NCBI GenBank assembly: GCA_017881725.1
Contig: JADGQO010000027.1
Location: forward strand, 1 to 38,567
Length of the DNA stretch: 38,567 nucleotides
Direction: 5' to 3'
Source of the DNA: Fibrobacteria bacterium
GTDB lineage: Bacteria; Fibrobacterota; Fibrobacteria; UBA11236
The notes under the pieces were generated by a model. It was given only the letters and a program-made list of their open reading frames with translations. It was not told the DNA's origin and did no database searches. Made by a program: the position numbers and the translations under genes. The first letter of the stretch is position 1. Each line of letters starts with the position of its first letter. Positions 7,976-16,810 of the stretch are shown here, piece after piece.

Positions 7976-9517
7976 TCACCATCCGAGGCTGACATCTAGC
8001 CCTCCCCGCCGGCCCTCTCCGTGGCCCCAACCCTCGGACCACCATAGACGGGCCTCGGCAAAGCGACTGTAGAAGCAAGCCAGCTCCTGGGTAGCCCGCC
8101 AGGTCGAGCGCGCGTCCCCCAGCCATTCCTTGGTGAGCCCATCGATGGCGTCGTTATGGATGGTCCCCAGAACGGCCTGACGTCCGACGCCCTTCTCATT
8201 CCACTCCCAGCGTTCGCGGGCCTGCAAGTATCGCCACGGCCGCCAGCTCGCCTGGACGTCCACGCTGCGTGAATCCGGGCCGAGTTTGCTTCCGCTCACC
8301 ACGTTGTATTGTTTGAAACTCGTCTGGGGTTCGCGCCCGTTGTACGTCCAGGGTTCGACATGGGAATACTCAAGGACCAGGTCCGCATCGGCCCACTGCG
8401 ACGGCAAAACCCATTGCATCCCCGCCAGGCCGGCCCAACGGTTTTCCCAGAAGGTATCGAAAAAACTGGTCGGTCCAAGCAAATCGTCGAGGAACAGCTC
8501 GCCCCATACCGAAACGCCCCATGGGGACGCGTAGGTCGCGTCGAAGGCCATGGCCGCATTGTCGCGCCCGCCGCTATTGGCTTCCGAAAATGTGAGCGGT
8601 ACGAAGGGGAGCAAATAGGCCGGGTCCGGGTCGCGCCCTTCATAAATGACGATGTCCTGATAGGCCAAAGCCAAGGACCTTAAGGGCTTGAACTCCAGGC
8701 GATGGAGGTTGGCGTATTTTTGGATTCCATAATCCGTGTCCGTCATCTTGAGCAGGTAATCGTCGAGTTGCAGCCACGGCGCGAAATCCATCCTGCCCTC
8801 CACCAGGTAATAGGGAGGCGTTTCGCGGCCGGCGGTAAGCGAAGAAAAGTATCCTGGGCCCATATGGACATGATCCCGGCCGGCCTTGATCGACCACCAA
8901 TCCTGGTCATATTTCACGTAATATTCGAAGCGGTTGTATGTGCGGTAATCAAGCAGCGAATCACCGGCCCCCTTTTCAACCGAGTAGGTCTCCCCATATT
9001 CCGGATCGAACTGATGCGTAAAGCGCGCCTTGTCCACCTTTTCCGTGTAGACCAGTGCATGGGTGAAATAAGTCAGCCGTCGGCCCACAGTCCCATAAAT
9101 GCGAGCGCCCAGGGCGGTGACCAGATCCGATCCCAAGGTATCGCCTCCGTTGCCTTGGGATCCCGAAAACTCGATTAGGGGGGAGACCAGGAAGGAATTG
9201 CCCCTAACCGTATCCGACCAATGCCCCAGCTCACCGCCCGGGAATGGGCGTCCCGTCAAGAGAAACACCGAGTCATACGCCGATAGACGAGCGGAGTCCA
9301 GGTAACCGCGGAGGGACTGGGCGGATTGCGGAAAGACTTGATCCGGGAAAAGTGCTCCGGTGCGCGTTTGGACTCGACGCAGCGACTGGAAGGCGGGACT
9401 GTCGGCGGCGACGTCCAGGTCGGGCGATGTAGATGTTGCCGCGCTTGCGGCCGAGAACCCTATAGAAACCGCCAGCCAGGCGGCAAGCAGCCTGACCGCA
9501 ATCTCTCGGTCTTTCAG
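7976..9517 (-). CDS. Wzi-like outer-membrane capsule assembly beta-barrel protein
   Basis: The product of about 513 aa resembles capsule-assembly Wzi-family barrels. It has a Tyr/Trp-rich beta-strand pattern and a KAGRDHVHMGPGYFSSL segment typical of the family; E. coli Wzi is about 480 aa. It probably sits in the outer membrane and helps retain surface polysaccharide. The first conventional start in frame, GTG at 9268, would cut off a clear signal peptide, which is readable upstream as RLLAAWLAVSIGFSAASA. I therefore extend the gene to a CTG at 9517, preceded by GGGG; an ATT at 9502 is the alternative. No ATG, GTG or TTG exists in the added part. The CTG lies next to the gmd stop, which suggests coupling. 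Its neighbours (gmd, Wbp-type genes) support a polysaccharide role. Confidence 0.75.
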   Translation of the reverse strand: MKDREIAVRLLAAWLAVSIGFSAASAATSTSPDLDVAADSPAFQSLRRVQTRTGALFPDQVFPQSAQSLRGYLDSARLSAYDSVFLLTGRPFPGGELGHWSDTVRGNSFLVSPLIEFSGSQGNGGDTLGSDLVTALGARIYGTVGRRLTYFTHALVYTEKVDKARFTHQFDPEYGETYSVEKGAGDSLLDYRTYNRFEYYVKYDQDWWSIKAGRDHVHMGPGYFSSLTAGRETPPYYLVEGRMDFAPWLQLDDYLLKMTDTDYGIQKYANLHRLEFKPLRSLALAYQDIVIYEGRDPDPAYLLPFVPLTFSEANSGGRDNAAMAFDATYASPWGVSVWGELFLDDLLGPTSFFDTFWENRWAGLAGMQWVLPSQWADADLVLEYSHVEPWTYNGREPQTSFKQYNVVSGSKLGPDSRSVDVQASWRPWRYLQARERWEWNEKGVGRQAVLGTIHNDAIDGLTKEWLGDARSTWRATQELACFYSRFAEARLWWSEGWGHGEGRRGGLDVSLGW

Positions 9518-9518
9518 G

Positions 9519-10556
9519 TTAAACCCCGAAAGCCTTCAAATCAGCCTTCATCATGATCTCGACGAGCTTCTCGAACTTGACCTTAGGCTCCCAGCCCAAC
9601 TTTTTCCGGGCCTTGGTCGGATCTCCCAAAAGCAATTCCACTTCCGAGGGGCGGAAGAATTTCGGATCCACTTCGACGATGACCTTGCCGGTTTTTTTAT
9701 CCCGGCCCACCTCGTTCACGCCCTGGCCTTCCCATTGGATGTCATACCCGGCATACGGCGCGGCCTTCTCGATAAACTCGCGGATGGTATGCATCTCGCC
9801 GGTGGCGGCCACGTAATCGTCCGGCTCCGGCTGTTGTAGCATCATCCACATCATCTCCACGAAGTCCTTAGCATAGCCCCAGTCCCGTTTGGCGTCCAGG
9901 TTGCCCATGCGCATGGTTTCCTGCAAGCCGGCTTTAATCTTGGCCATGGAGAGGGTCACCTTGCGCGTTACGAAATTCTCGCCGCGCCGCGGGCTTTCAT
10001 GGTTGAACAGGATGCCGTTGCTGGCGTGCATGTTATAAGACTCGCGGTAATTCTTGACGATCCAATAAGCGTACAGCTTGGCCACGCCGTAGGGCGAACG
10101 CGGATAGAACGGCGTGTTTTCGGTTTGGGGAATCTCCTGGACCTTGCCGAAAAGCTCGGACGTGGAGGCTTGGTAGACACGAGCGTTCAACTTATTGCTG
10201 CGTACCGCTTCCATCAGGCGCAAAACGCCGGTGGCATCCACGTCGGCGGTAAACTCAGGGGAGTCAAAGGAGACTTGCACATGGCTTTGAGCGGCGAGGT
10301 TGTAAATCTCATCGGGTCGTACTGCGGTCACAATGCGGTTGAGGCTACTGGAGTCGCCCATGTCGCCATAGTGCAGATCGTAAACCAATCCGGTTTTCCG
10401 GGCCTGATTGCGGGCATCTTCAATTCGGTCGCGGTTGAACAGGGACGTACGCCGGATGATGCCGTGCACGTCGTATCCTTTTTCCAGGAGCAACTCCGCC
10501 AGATAAGAGCCATCCTGCCCTGTAACACCGGTTACGAGGGCTACTTTCTTTGCCAT
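9519..10556 (-). CDS. gmd: GDP-mannose 4,6-dehydratase
   Basis: The 345-aa protein converts GDP-D-mannose to GDP-4-keto-6-deoxy-D-mannose, the first step toward GDP-fucose, GDP-rhamnose or perosamine donors. It is an extended short-chain dehydrogenase. The N-terminal NADP-binding motif [10 protein letters not shown], the [11 protein letters not shown] motif, the catalytic YGVAK and the [20 protein letters not shown] block are all diagnostic. The ATG at 10556 is chosen, with AAGGA at good spacing; upstream codons in the frame are not protein-like. No GDP-fucose synthase or other follow-on enzyme is in the window, so the final sugar cannot be named. It precedes the Wzi-like gene on the same strand, which fits capsule or O-antigen synthesis. 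Confidence 0.96.
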   Translation of the reverse strand: MAKKVALVTGVTGQDGSYLAELLLEKGYDVHGIIRRTSLFNRDRIEDARNQARKTGLVYDLHYGDMGDSSSLNRIVTAVRPDEIYNLAAQSHVQVSFDSPEFTADVDATGVLRLMEAVRSNKLNARVYQASTSELFGKVQEIPQTENTPFYPRSPYGVAKLYAYWIVKNYRESYNMHASNGILFNHESPRRGENFVTRKVTLSMAKIKAGLQETMRMGNLDAKRDWGYAKDFVEMMWMMLQQPEPDDYVAATGEMHTIREFIEKAAPYAGYDIQWEGQGVNEVGRDKKTGKVIVEVDPKFFRPSEVELLLGDPTKARKKLGWEPKVKFEKLVEIMMKADLKAFGV

Positions 10557-10693
10557 ATAGAGATTCCTTTTCGCTCCCGCCGAGATTTTTGGGTTCTGAA
10601 ACCCACCCCGTTGTAGGCTTTTCGCCTGCTTCCCAACCACATTTTAGCCCAAGGAAAATAGAAAAAAAGCCCTTTCTTGCTAACTTTCCCCCC

Positions 10694-11989
10694 ATGAAGA
10701 TTCGCGTCGGACTGATTGGTTTGGGGACCGTGGGCTCGGGTGTTTTGGACCTCCTGGAGCAGCATCGGGCTTTCTTCACCAAGGAGCTCGGATTCGATTT
10801 CGAAGTGGTGGCCATTTGCTCCCGCTCGCAAGCGCGCCTGGATCGATTCAAAGCGCGCGCGCCCTGGGCAACGCGCGACCCCTTGGCCTTGGCGGCCAAC
10901 CCCAACGTCGACGTAATCGTAGAGGTCGCGGGAGGCGACACGCATCCGAAAGCCTGGTTGGAGTCCGCCTTCGCGCATAAGAAGCACGTGGTCACCGCCA
11001 ACAAAGCCCTCTTGGCCAAGCACGGCAAGGAATTGTTCCCCCTGGCCGCCAAACAGGGTTGCTTCCTGCTTTTTGAAGCGGCGGTGGGCGGGGGCATCCC
11101 GATTATCCGGACCTTGCAGGAAAGTTTCATCGGCAACGATATTCACGGGCTGGCCTGCATCATCAACGGAACTTGCAATTATATCCTGACGGAGATGACG
11201 CGCGGCAAATTGCCTTTCGCGACCGCGCTGCAGCGGGCGCAGGAGTTGGGTTACGCGGAGGCGGACCCGGCTTTCGACATCGAAGGCACGGACTCGGCGC
11301 ATAAGGTGGCGCTGCTCGCGTCCTTGTGTTACGGGCGCCGCGTGGACGTGGAGGACATGTCGGTGGAAGGCATCACATCGGTGTCGGCCATGGACATCGA
11401 AATGGCCGAGGAGCTGGGCTTCTGCATCAAGCTCTTGGGCACGGTGTCGCAAGACAAGCAGGGGCGTATCCAGGCGGACGTGTATCCGGCCTTGCTCGAG
11501 AAGCGGCATCAATTAGCCACGGTAGATGGAGTGTTGAACGCCGTGTTCCTCAAGACTTCGGCGGTCGGACCCTTGTTGCTGACGGGCGCGGGAGCGGGCA
11601 AGTTGCCGACCGCGAGTTCGGTGATATCGGATCTCGTCGCGCTGGCGCGGCAATTGGCGACGGGCAATCCCAAGCCCATGAACATGGGGTTCTTTGCCGA
11701 TGCCCATCATGCGAAGTTGTTGCCCATCGATGAATTGGAGACGGAGTTCTACTTGCGGCTCACGGCGGTCGACAAGCCCGGGGTGCTGGCCAAGGTGACG
11801 GCCATCCTCGGTGAGGAAGGAATCTCCATACGCGCCTTGATGCAAAAACCCGAGCATGATCCGGAAAACGTGCCGGTGATTTTCCTGACGCATACGGCCA
11901 AGAACGCCCATGTGCGGCGGGCCTTGCAGCGCATCGACGCGCTGGATATCATCCGCGCGCCCACGCAGGTAATCCGGTTTTACAAATAG
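10694..11989 (+). CDS. hom: Homoserine dehydrogenase
   Basis: The 431-aa protein reduces aspartate semialdehyde to homoserine with NAD(P)H, the branch step toward threonine and methionine. Visible features are the N-terminal dinucleotide motif GLGTVGSG, the conserved TANKALLAKHG segment, the IINGTCNYILTEM motif, the YAEADPAFDIEGTDSAHK substrate-binding block, and a C-terminal ACT domain (LRLTAVDKPGVLAKV) that usually mediates allosteric feedback by threonine. The start is the ATG at 10694 just before MKIRVGLIG; no strong Shine-Dalgarno sequence precedes it. It is divergent from gmd, with a 137-bp shared upstream region, and is a housekeeping gene among surface-polysaccharide genes. Confidence 0.96.
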   Translation: MKIRVGLIGLGTVGSGVLDLLEQHRAFFTKELGFDFEVVAICSRSQARLDRFKARAPWATRDPLALAANPNVDVIVEVAGGDTHPKAWLESAFAHKKHVVTANKALLAKHGKELFPLAAKQGCFLLFEAAVGGGIPIIRTLQESFIGNDIHGLACIINGTCNYILTEMTRGKLPFATALQRAQELGYAEADPAFDIEGTDSAHKVALLASLCYGRRVDVEDMSVEGITSVSAMDIEMAEELGFCIKLLGTVSQDKQGRIQADVYPALLEKRHQLATVDGVLNAVFLKTSAVGPLLLTGAGAGKLPTASSVISDLVALARQLATGNPKPMNMGFFADAHHAKLLPIDELETEFYLRLTAVDKPGVLAKVTAILGEEGISIRALMQKPEHDPENVPVIFLTHTAKNAHVRRALQRIDALDIIRAPTQVIRFYK

Positions 11990-12050
11990 GACGTTGGCTA
12001 AAGCCGGCGGTTAGGAAAAAGCCCTGTGTCGCGCGGCGCGATCTTAAAAC

Positions 12051-12368
12051 TCACTCCAGGTTTTCGACGTCCAGCAGGTCTTGTGGTCGGCCCGCAGCTT
12101 TCTTGTTTTGGATCAAATGCGCTTTGGAAATAATGGGCACGTTGAGTCCGAAGAAATCCGCTTCGATCCGGCCCGCAAGAATATCGGAGTTGTCCACGCC
12201 ATCCAAAGACGTGATGAGGTCGATGAGGATATCCATGTCGCCGGTAAATCGCGGATAGCCGTGGTAAGCTACTGCGTAACCGCCGACCAGGGCAAAGTCA
12301 ACTTTTTCTTCGAGTAATAAGGTTTAGAACTCTTTGAAGTCTCGGTTCAGATTCTTGTCTGGATTCAA
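12051..12368 (-). pseudogene. Decayed MNT/DUF6036-like nucleotidyltransferase
   Basis: On the minus strand the reading starts at a TTG (12368) with GGAGG upstream. It gives an N-terminus ending DFKEF, a TAA stop (12326-12324), then in the same frame KVDFALVGGYAVAYHGYPRF and TGDMDI, the nucleotidyltransferase GG and DxD signature. The sequence then jumps directly to LIDLITSLDGV and continues to a typical end, GRPQDLLDVENLE. Family members usually have tens of residues between DxD and the DLITS region, so an in-frame deletion is likely in addition to the stop. Such proteins commonly form two-gene modules with a small partner, as here. It is almost certainly inactive. Confidence 0.7.
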
Positions 12369-12486
12369 AATATTGCCTCCGTAGAAAGGCCATCGCATCC
12401 AATCGCTTCGAAGTCGTCCGGGAAAGCCAGTACTCCTTATCGACGCTTGGATCATGAAGCTTACGTATGGATACATGGCGCTGCAA
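12298..12486 (-). CDS. Small partner protein of the nucleotidyltransferase module
   Basis: The 62-aa reading contains KLHDPSVDKEYWLS and LDAMAFLRRQYF followed by RLQRVLNLITRR. This pattern is familiar from small proteins encoded next to DUF6036-like nucleotidyltransferases. Their function is not settled, and a toxin-antitoxin-like role is possible. The TTG at 12486 is my preferred start; the ATG at 12552 would add an unconserved segment overlapping the epimerase gene. Its 3' end overlaps the N-terminal part of the decayed nucleotidyltransferase in another frame by about 70 nt. It may be an orphan after loss of its partner. Confidence 0.55.
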   Translation of the reverse strand: MQRHVSIRKLHDPSVDKEYWLSRTTSKRLDAMAFLRRQYFESRQESEPRLQRVLNLITRRKS

Positions 12487-12526
12487 TGAATTTTCCGATG
12501 ACTTCACGTTTGCCTCTATCCTAATC

Positions 12527-13627
12527 TTAATCCAAAAATTCCTCGATCGCATCCGCGATGACCAGCGAGCAATCCTTCGGAAAATCGATCGCCAACTTTT
12601 GGATCCGTGCGTAATCCTCCAGGCTATCCAGCCAGGGCTGCGCCGCTGTCAAGATGGCGTTGAAATCCGTGCCCGTGAGTTTCAAAGCGCCGGCGCGGAC
12701 ATAATGCATGTATTCGGTCTCCTCGCGAATTACTAACGCGGGTACGCGCAGGACGGCGGCCTCTTCCTGCATGCCGCCGGAGTCGGTCACGCAGAAGCGC
12801 GCATTCTTCATCAGGCCGATCATCTCCAAATAGCCGACGGGATCGATGACGCGGATGCCGGGGCTTTGGAAAGCCAAACCGAATTCCGCCATATTCTTGA
12901 CCGTGCGGGGATGCAGGGGAATCATCACGGGGCATTTCGCGGCGATGGCTTCGAGCGCGCGCACCACTTCCGCCAACCTGCCGCGCTCATCCACGGTTTC
13001 CTGGCGGTGCAGGGTGGCGAGGACGTAACCGGCGTGTGACAGGCGGCGGCGGGCCAATAGTTCCAGGTCGTCGACCAGGGCGGCCGTGCGGCGGCAACTG
13101 TCCACCACGGTATTTCCCGTCACGCGCCAGCGTCCGGACGCGATGCCCTCCGCGCGCAGGTTATCCGCGTCCGCTTCCGTGGGCACGAACATCAAATCAC
13201 TGAGGCGATCGACCACCAGGCGGTTGACTTCCTCGGTTTGCCGGGGATTGTGCGACCGGCAGCCGGCTTCGACGTGGATGAGGCACATGCCGTCCGCTTT
13301 GTGCTTCGCGGCCGTCAGGGCGGCTCCCAAGGTGGTATTGGTGTCGCCATGGACCACGACCGCGTCGGGCTTGTGCAGCTGGAGAAGCGGCTCCAGGCGT
13401 TGCATGAGCATTCCGACCTGTTCGGCCGGAGGCAGGCCGCCGCAGGCCAAGACCGCGTCGGGTCGGCGCAGCTTGAGTTCGTCGAAAAACACCGCGTCCA
13501 TATTGGGCGAATAGTGCTGCCCGGAATGGATCAGCAGATGCCGGAAGCGCACGTCGAAGAGCGGAACCAGCGGGGACATCTTGATGATCTCCGGGCGGGT
13601 GCCGATGACGGTCATCAGGGTTTTCAT
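12527..13627 (-). CDS. wecB: UDP-N-acetylglucosamine 2-epimerase family (WecB/WbpI-like)
   Basis: The 366-aa protein is a non-hydrolysing UDP-sugar C2 epimerase. Features are the N-terminal TVIGTRPEIIKM, HGDTNTTLGAA, the active-site block HVEAGCRSHNP with EEVNR, and the C-terminal VTDSGGMQEEA motif that binds the UDP moiety. WecB makes UDP-ManNAc; WbpI epimerises UDP-2,3-diacetamido-glucuronate. The next two upstream genes are WbpD- and WbpB-like, so context favours the WbpI substrate, although sequence alone does not decide. The start ATG (13627) lies 10 nt after the acetyltransferase stop, so the three genes form an operon. It is cytoplasmic. Confidence 0.9.
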   Translation of the reverse strand: MKTLMTVIGTRPEIIKMSPLVPLFDVRFRHLLIHSGQHYSPNMDAVFFDELKLRRPDAVLACGGLPPAEQVGMLMQRLEPLLQLHKPDAVVVHGDTNTTLGAALTAAKHKADGMCLIHVEAGCRSHNPRQTEEVNRLVVDRLSDLMFVPTEADADNLRAEGIASGRWRVTGNTVVDSCRRTAALVDDLELLARRRLSHAGYVLATLHRQETVDERGRLAEVVRALEAIAAKCPVMIPLHPRTVKNMAEFGLAFQSPGIRVIDPVGYLEMIGLMKNARFCVTDSGGMQEEAAVLRVPALVIREETEYMHYVRAGALKLTGTDFNAILTAAQPWLDSLEDYARIQKLAIDFPKDCSLVIADAIEEFLD

Positions 13628-13637
13628 GGCCGGGTCT

Positions 13638-14144
13638 TCATTCGAGATCGCGGATGCGCTCCCCCAGCTTGTCGATTTCCGCGACGGGCCGCGCGGGATT
13701 GCCCATCACCAGCGTATAGGGCGGCACGCTTTTGGTCACCACCGCGCCGGAAGCGACCATGCAGTATTCACCCAGTTCGATTCCGCAGATGATGGTGGCG
13801 TTGGCGCCGATGCTGGCCCCGGTCTTAACCAGCGTAGGCAGGATTTTCCAATCCGTGTTGAAGGCGCGCGGCACGCGGTCGTTGGTGAAAACGGCGTGGG
13901 GTCCGACGAACACGTCGTCTTCCAGGGTGATCCCGTGGTAGACGGAGACGCCGTTCTGGATCTTGCAGCGGTCGCCGATTTTGACTTTGTGATCGATGTA
14001 ACAGTCCTTGGAAATGATGCAACCGGCTCCGACTTCCGCATCTTCCCGCACCTGCGCGTTGATCCAGATTTTGGTTCCGACCCCGATTTTTGCCTGGGGA
14101 GAAACGGAGGCGGTCGGATGGATATACGCGGAATCGCTGGGCAT
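13638..14144 (-). CDS. WbpD-like UDP-amino-sugar N-acetyltransferase
   Basis: The 168-aa protein is a left-handed beta-helix (hexapeptide-repeat) acyltransferase, with repeats running from about residue 12 to 150 (for example [25 protein letters not shown]). Its length and the ending [10 protein letters not shown] match acetyltransferases such as WbpD/WlbB, which acetylate the 3-amino group of UDP-2-acetamido-3-amino-glucuronate using acetyl-CoA. The ATG has AAGGA 6 nt upstream. It sits between the oxidoreductase and epimerase genes expected for that pathway. The aminotransferase that would make its substrate is reduced to a stub at 15071-15169, so its substrate must come from another locus or the step may be lost. 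Confidence 0.88.
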   Translation of the reverse strand: MPSDSAYIHPTASVSPQAKIGVGTKIWINAQVREDAEVGAGCIISKDCYIDHKVKIGDRCKIQNGVSVYHGITLEDDVFVGPHAVFTNDRVPRAFNTDWKILPTLVKTGASIGANATIICGIELGEYCMVASGAVVTKSVPPYTLVMGNPARPVAEIDKLGERIRDLE

Positions 14145-14171
14145 CGGAATCCTTATTTCGGTGGTTCGAGG

Positions 14172-15071
14172 TTATTTCTGCTGTTCGATGATTTCCAGGG
14201 CGCGCAAACCGTCCACGCCCATGGCCAATTCGCCCGGCTCCCCGGTCACCACGTAGTTCAGGAAGGCCGCCAATTCGCTCAGGAGCGGCTCGGTCTTGGG
14301 GACGAAGCAATCCCTGTGGATGAAGGCGTTGTTCATGGTGTAGGACGAGTATTCGACCAACTCCTGGGACATGAGGTTGGCCTCGTAATAGGCCTCGGCC
14401 GTGGCCACTTCGATTTTGCGCTTCTTGAAAGGCGTCAGCCAGTTGGTCGTAATGCCGGCGACCACGTCGCGTTCCAGTGAAAAGGACAAGACGGCGTTGT
14501 CCTCGTGATGGTCGGCGATCTTCCGGGATTTATGGATGGAAGAGTCGGTGATTTCGCGCTTGGAAATGTAGCGGATCAAATCGATGTCGTGCACGGAAAG
14601 ATCCGTCAACACACCCACGTCCGCGATGCGCGGCGGGAACGGGCCCACGCGCGTGATCTGGATGCTGTACAGCTCCTTGCCCTCCAGCTCCTTGATGAGC
14701 GCCGTGACCACGGGATTGAAGCGTTCCACGTGCCCGACGGCGAGCTTCACGTCGTTCTCGCGCGCCAGGCGGAGCAGTTCCAGGCCTTCCGCCACCGTGG
14801 AGGCCAGCGGTTTTTCGATGAGGACGGGAATTTTCCGCGCCAGGAATTTCCGGGATACCTCCGAATGCAGGAAGGTCGGCACACAGATGATGGCCGCGTC
14901 CGGGGTGACGGCTGCGAGCAGCTGATCCACGTTATGGAACAACGGCTCCTCGTAGGCGTGCGTCGGGGCGGACTCACAGAGCGCCACGATTTGGATCCCC
15001 GGGATTTTTTTGACGACGCGGTAATGGTTTTTGCCCATGGAACCGAGTCCGATGATGGCCAAGCGCAGCAT
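14172..15071 (-). CDS. Gfo/Idh/MocA oxidoreductase, WbpB/WlbA-like
   Basis: The 299-aa NAD-dependent sugar dehydrogenase has the N-terminal Rossmann motif IIGLGSMGKNHYR, the EKPLA motif of the Gfo/Idh/MocA family (IEKPLAST), and the VGHVERFNPVV and DLSVHDIDLIRY blocks. WbpB/WlbA enzymes oxidise C3 of UDP-N-acetyl-glucuronate, which is then transaminated and acetylated. The ATG at 15071 is preceded by a perfect GGAGGTGA Shine-Dalgarno sequence, and shares its A with the TGA of the 32-codon upstream stub, so re-initiation is likely. It is followed by the acetyltransferase and epimerase genes. Confidence 0.9.
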   Translation of the reverse strand: MLRLAIIGLGSMGKNHYRVVKKIPGIQIVALCESAPTHAYEEPLFHNVDQLLAAVTPDAAIICVPTFLHSEVSRKFLARKIPVLIEKPLASTVAEGLELLRLARENDVKLAVGHVERFNPVVTALIKELEGKELYSIQITRVGPFPPRIADVGVLTDLSVHDIDLIRYISKREITDSSIHKSRKIADHHEDNAVLSFSLERDVVAGITTNWLTPFKKRKIEVATAEAYYEANLMSQELVEYSSYTMNNAFIHRDCFVPKTEPLLSELAAFLNYVVTGEPGELAMGVDGLRALEIIEQQK

Positions 15072-15169
15072 CAGGTCACCTCCAGGAGGGCGGTGCAAAC
15101 GGTTTCAATGTCGGCGTCGATTTCGGCTTGGTACCGCAGGTACTGGATTTTTAGGTCGCAAAATTCCAT
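15071..15169 (-). pseudogene. N-terminal remnant of a DegT/DnrJ/EryC1 (WbpE-like) aminotransferase
   Basis: A 32-codon reading begins at an ATG (15169) with MEFCDLKIQYLRYQAEID, the hallmark N-terminus of DegT/DnrJ/EryC1/StrS PLP-dependent sugar aminotransferases. It diverges after ADIETV and ends in TGA overlapping the start of the WbpB-like gene. Full-length enzymes are about 360-400 aa. The aminotransferase is exactly the enzyme missing from the neighbouring WbpB-WbpD-WbpI-like set, so an internal deletion of about 1 kb is the simplest explanation. The stub may still be translated as a leader, since its end carries the Shine-Dalgarno sequence of the next gene. Confidence 0.75.
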
Positions 15170-15195
15170 TGCCGGGTTACCCAATTAAAGAGTTC

Positions 15196-15201
15196 ATTAT
15201 A
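15196..15201 (-). promoter_or_regulatory. Consensus -10 box for the amino-sugar operon
   Basis: TATAAT on the minus strand lies 27 nt upstream of the ATG of the aminotransferase stub and could drive the stub plus the three downstream genes. No convincing -35 hexamer is seen 16-18 bp upstream, so the promoter may need an activator or belong to another class. Confidence 0.45.
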
Positions 15202-15367
15202 CCCCTTGGCGTCCATCGAGGCGATACCTCGTCGCGGCTACACAAGAAAGCTAAATAAAGTAGCCCTCGCGGCCCGGAGAGTATGGACAGCGCCGCATTC
15301 CTTGTACCTTAAGCTGGATCGCGAAAGGGCCGGAACCCCATCTGTTCCGAGTGAAACCGGATAAGGA

Positions 15368-16810
15368 ATGCTTGCCAGGAAATTTGAGAAGTATCTGATT
15401 TTCGCTTCGGATGTCCTGTGCATCAACCTGGCCTTCGCGCTGATATTCTGGCTCCGTTACAAAAGCAGCTTGTTTCCGGAGTCGCTCGACCCGGAGAAGA
15501 GCTTCGAGCATTACACGCACATTACTTTCGTGCTGTCCCTGGTTTGGATCGCCTACTTTTTCATCAGCGGGCTGTACCGGGATTGGTATTTGCAATCGCG
15601 CGCCGTGCAGCTCCTGGTGGTCTCCAAGGAAATCACCACGGGTTGCATCCTCATCTTCGCCATCACCACGGGTTCCGATATCCTGGAGCGCATCACCGAG
15701 CATCGGCTGACGGACGTTTTCACCTGGTCGCGCGCCGCCACCTTCCTGACCTACTGGGGCACCTTTCTTTTATCCGTGAACCTCGGGCGCATGGGCGTGC
15801 AGGCCCTGGTGCGGCGCATGCTGCAGCGCGGCATCGGGCAGGATCGCATGCTCATCCTGGGCGCGACGGAATCGGGCTTCCAAATCCAGAATGAGCTGAA
15901 GGCCTGTCCGGAAATGGGCTGGGACGTGTTCGGCTATGTGGACGAAAACGCCTCCCTGCGCGGAAACCCGTTCCATGGCTATCCCGTCTTGGGAAAGTAC
16001 GCCGACCTGCCCGATTTAATAGCGCGCCATCGCATCGGCGGAATCATCATCAGCCATGAGTCGGCTTCGCATAACGAGATTATCCGCGTGCTGACCCACG
16101 TGGCGGAATTCCCACTCGCCATTTTCATCGTGCCGGATTTGTACGACGTGGCCAGCGGCCATTTCAAAACCAGCGCCGTGCACGGCATGACCCTGAAAGT
16201 CCTGTTTCCCGAGCATATGCCCGCCTGGGAGGCGCAACTGAAGCGCCTGATGGACATGGCCTTTTCCATCATTGGATTGGCCCTAGGCTTTCCGCTGATG
16301 GTTCTCGCGGCCTTCGCCATCAAGCTCGATTCCCCGGGGCCGGTGTTCTATAGCCAGGAGCGCATCGGGCAATACGGGCGTCGCTTCCGCATCCATAAGT
16401 TCCGCACCATGCGCACCGACGCGGAGAAACAAGGGCCGCAATGGGCCACGGCCAAGGACAACCGGATCACGCGGCTGGGACGTGTCCTTAGGCGCAGCCG
16501 CATCGACGAGCTACCGCAACTGTGGTGCATCCTGATCGGGGACATGAGCCTGGTGGGCCCGCGTCCGGAACGCCAGCATTTCATCAACCAATTGAAACAC
16601 GAGGTGCCGCTGTACTTGCGCCGCCTGAAAATGAAGCCGGGCCTGACCGGATGGGCGCAAGTGAAGCACCGCTACGACACCAGCATCGACGACGTGAAAA
16701 CCAAGGTCCTGTTCGACCTGTGGTATTTCGAGAACATGTCGTTGTCGGTGGACTTGTTGATTCTGCTGCGGACAGTTTGGGTGGTGATCACGGGTCAAGG
16801 CGCGCGGTGA
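15368..16810 (+). CDS. Polyprenyl-phosphate sugar-1-phosphate transferase (WbaP/EpsB-type)
   Basis: The 480-aa membrane protein would start polysaccharide repeat-unit synthesis by moving a sugar-1-phosphate from a UDP-sugar to undecaprenyl phosphate. The N-terminal third has four hydrophobic helices (about residues 10-30, 48-68, 80-105 and 120-140). A Rossmann-like central domain follows (RMLILGATESG). A further helix (IIGLALGFPLMVLAAFAI) precedes the catalytic C-terminal bacterial sugar transferase domain with DSPGPVFYSQERIG, HKFRTM and LVGPRPER. The length is typical of the family. It is divergent from the amino-sugar operon with a 198-bp shared intergenic region. The substrate sugar is unknown. 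Confidence 0.93.
   Translation: MLARKFEKYLIFASDVLCINLAFALIFWLRYKSSLFPESLDPEKSFEHYTHITFVLSLVWIAYFFISGLYRDWYLQSRAVQLLVVSKEITTGCILIFAITTGSDILERITEHRLTDVFTWSRAATFLTYWGTFLLSVNLGRMGVQALVRRMLQRGIGQDRMLILGATESGFQIQNELKACPEMGWDVFGYVDENASLRGNPFHGYPVLGKYADLPDLIARHRIGGIIISHESASHNEIIRVLTHVAEFPLAIFIVPDLYDVASGHFKTSAVHGMTLKVLFPEHMPAWEAQLKRLMDMAFSIIGLALGFPLMVLAAFAIKLDSPGPVFYSQERIGQYGRRFRIHKFRTMRTDAEKQGPQWATAKDNRITRLGRVLRRSRIDELPQLWCILIGDMSLVGPRPERQHFINQLKHEVPLYLRRLKMKPGLTGWAQVKHRYDTSIDDVKTKVLFDLWYFENMSLSVDLLILLRTVWVVITGQGAR

Noticed and set aside
10541-11512. 323-codon minus-strand frame opposite hom
   Set aside because: It is a shadow of homoserine dehydrogenase, with arginine- and histidine-rich composition and no motif.
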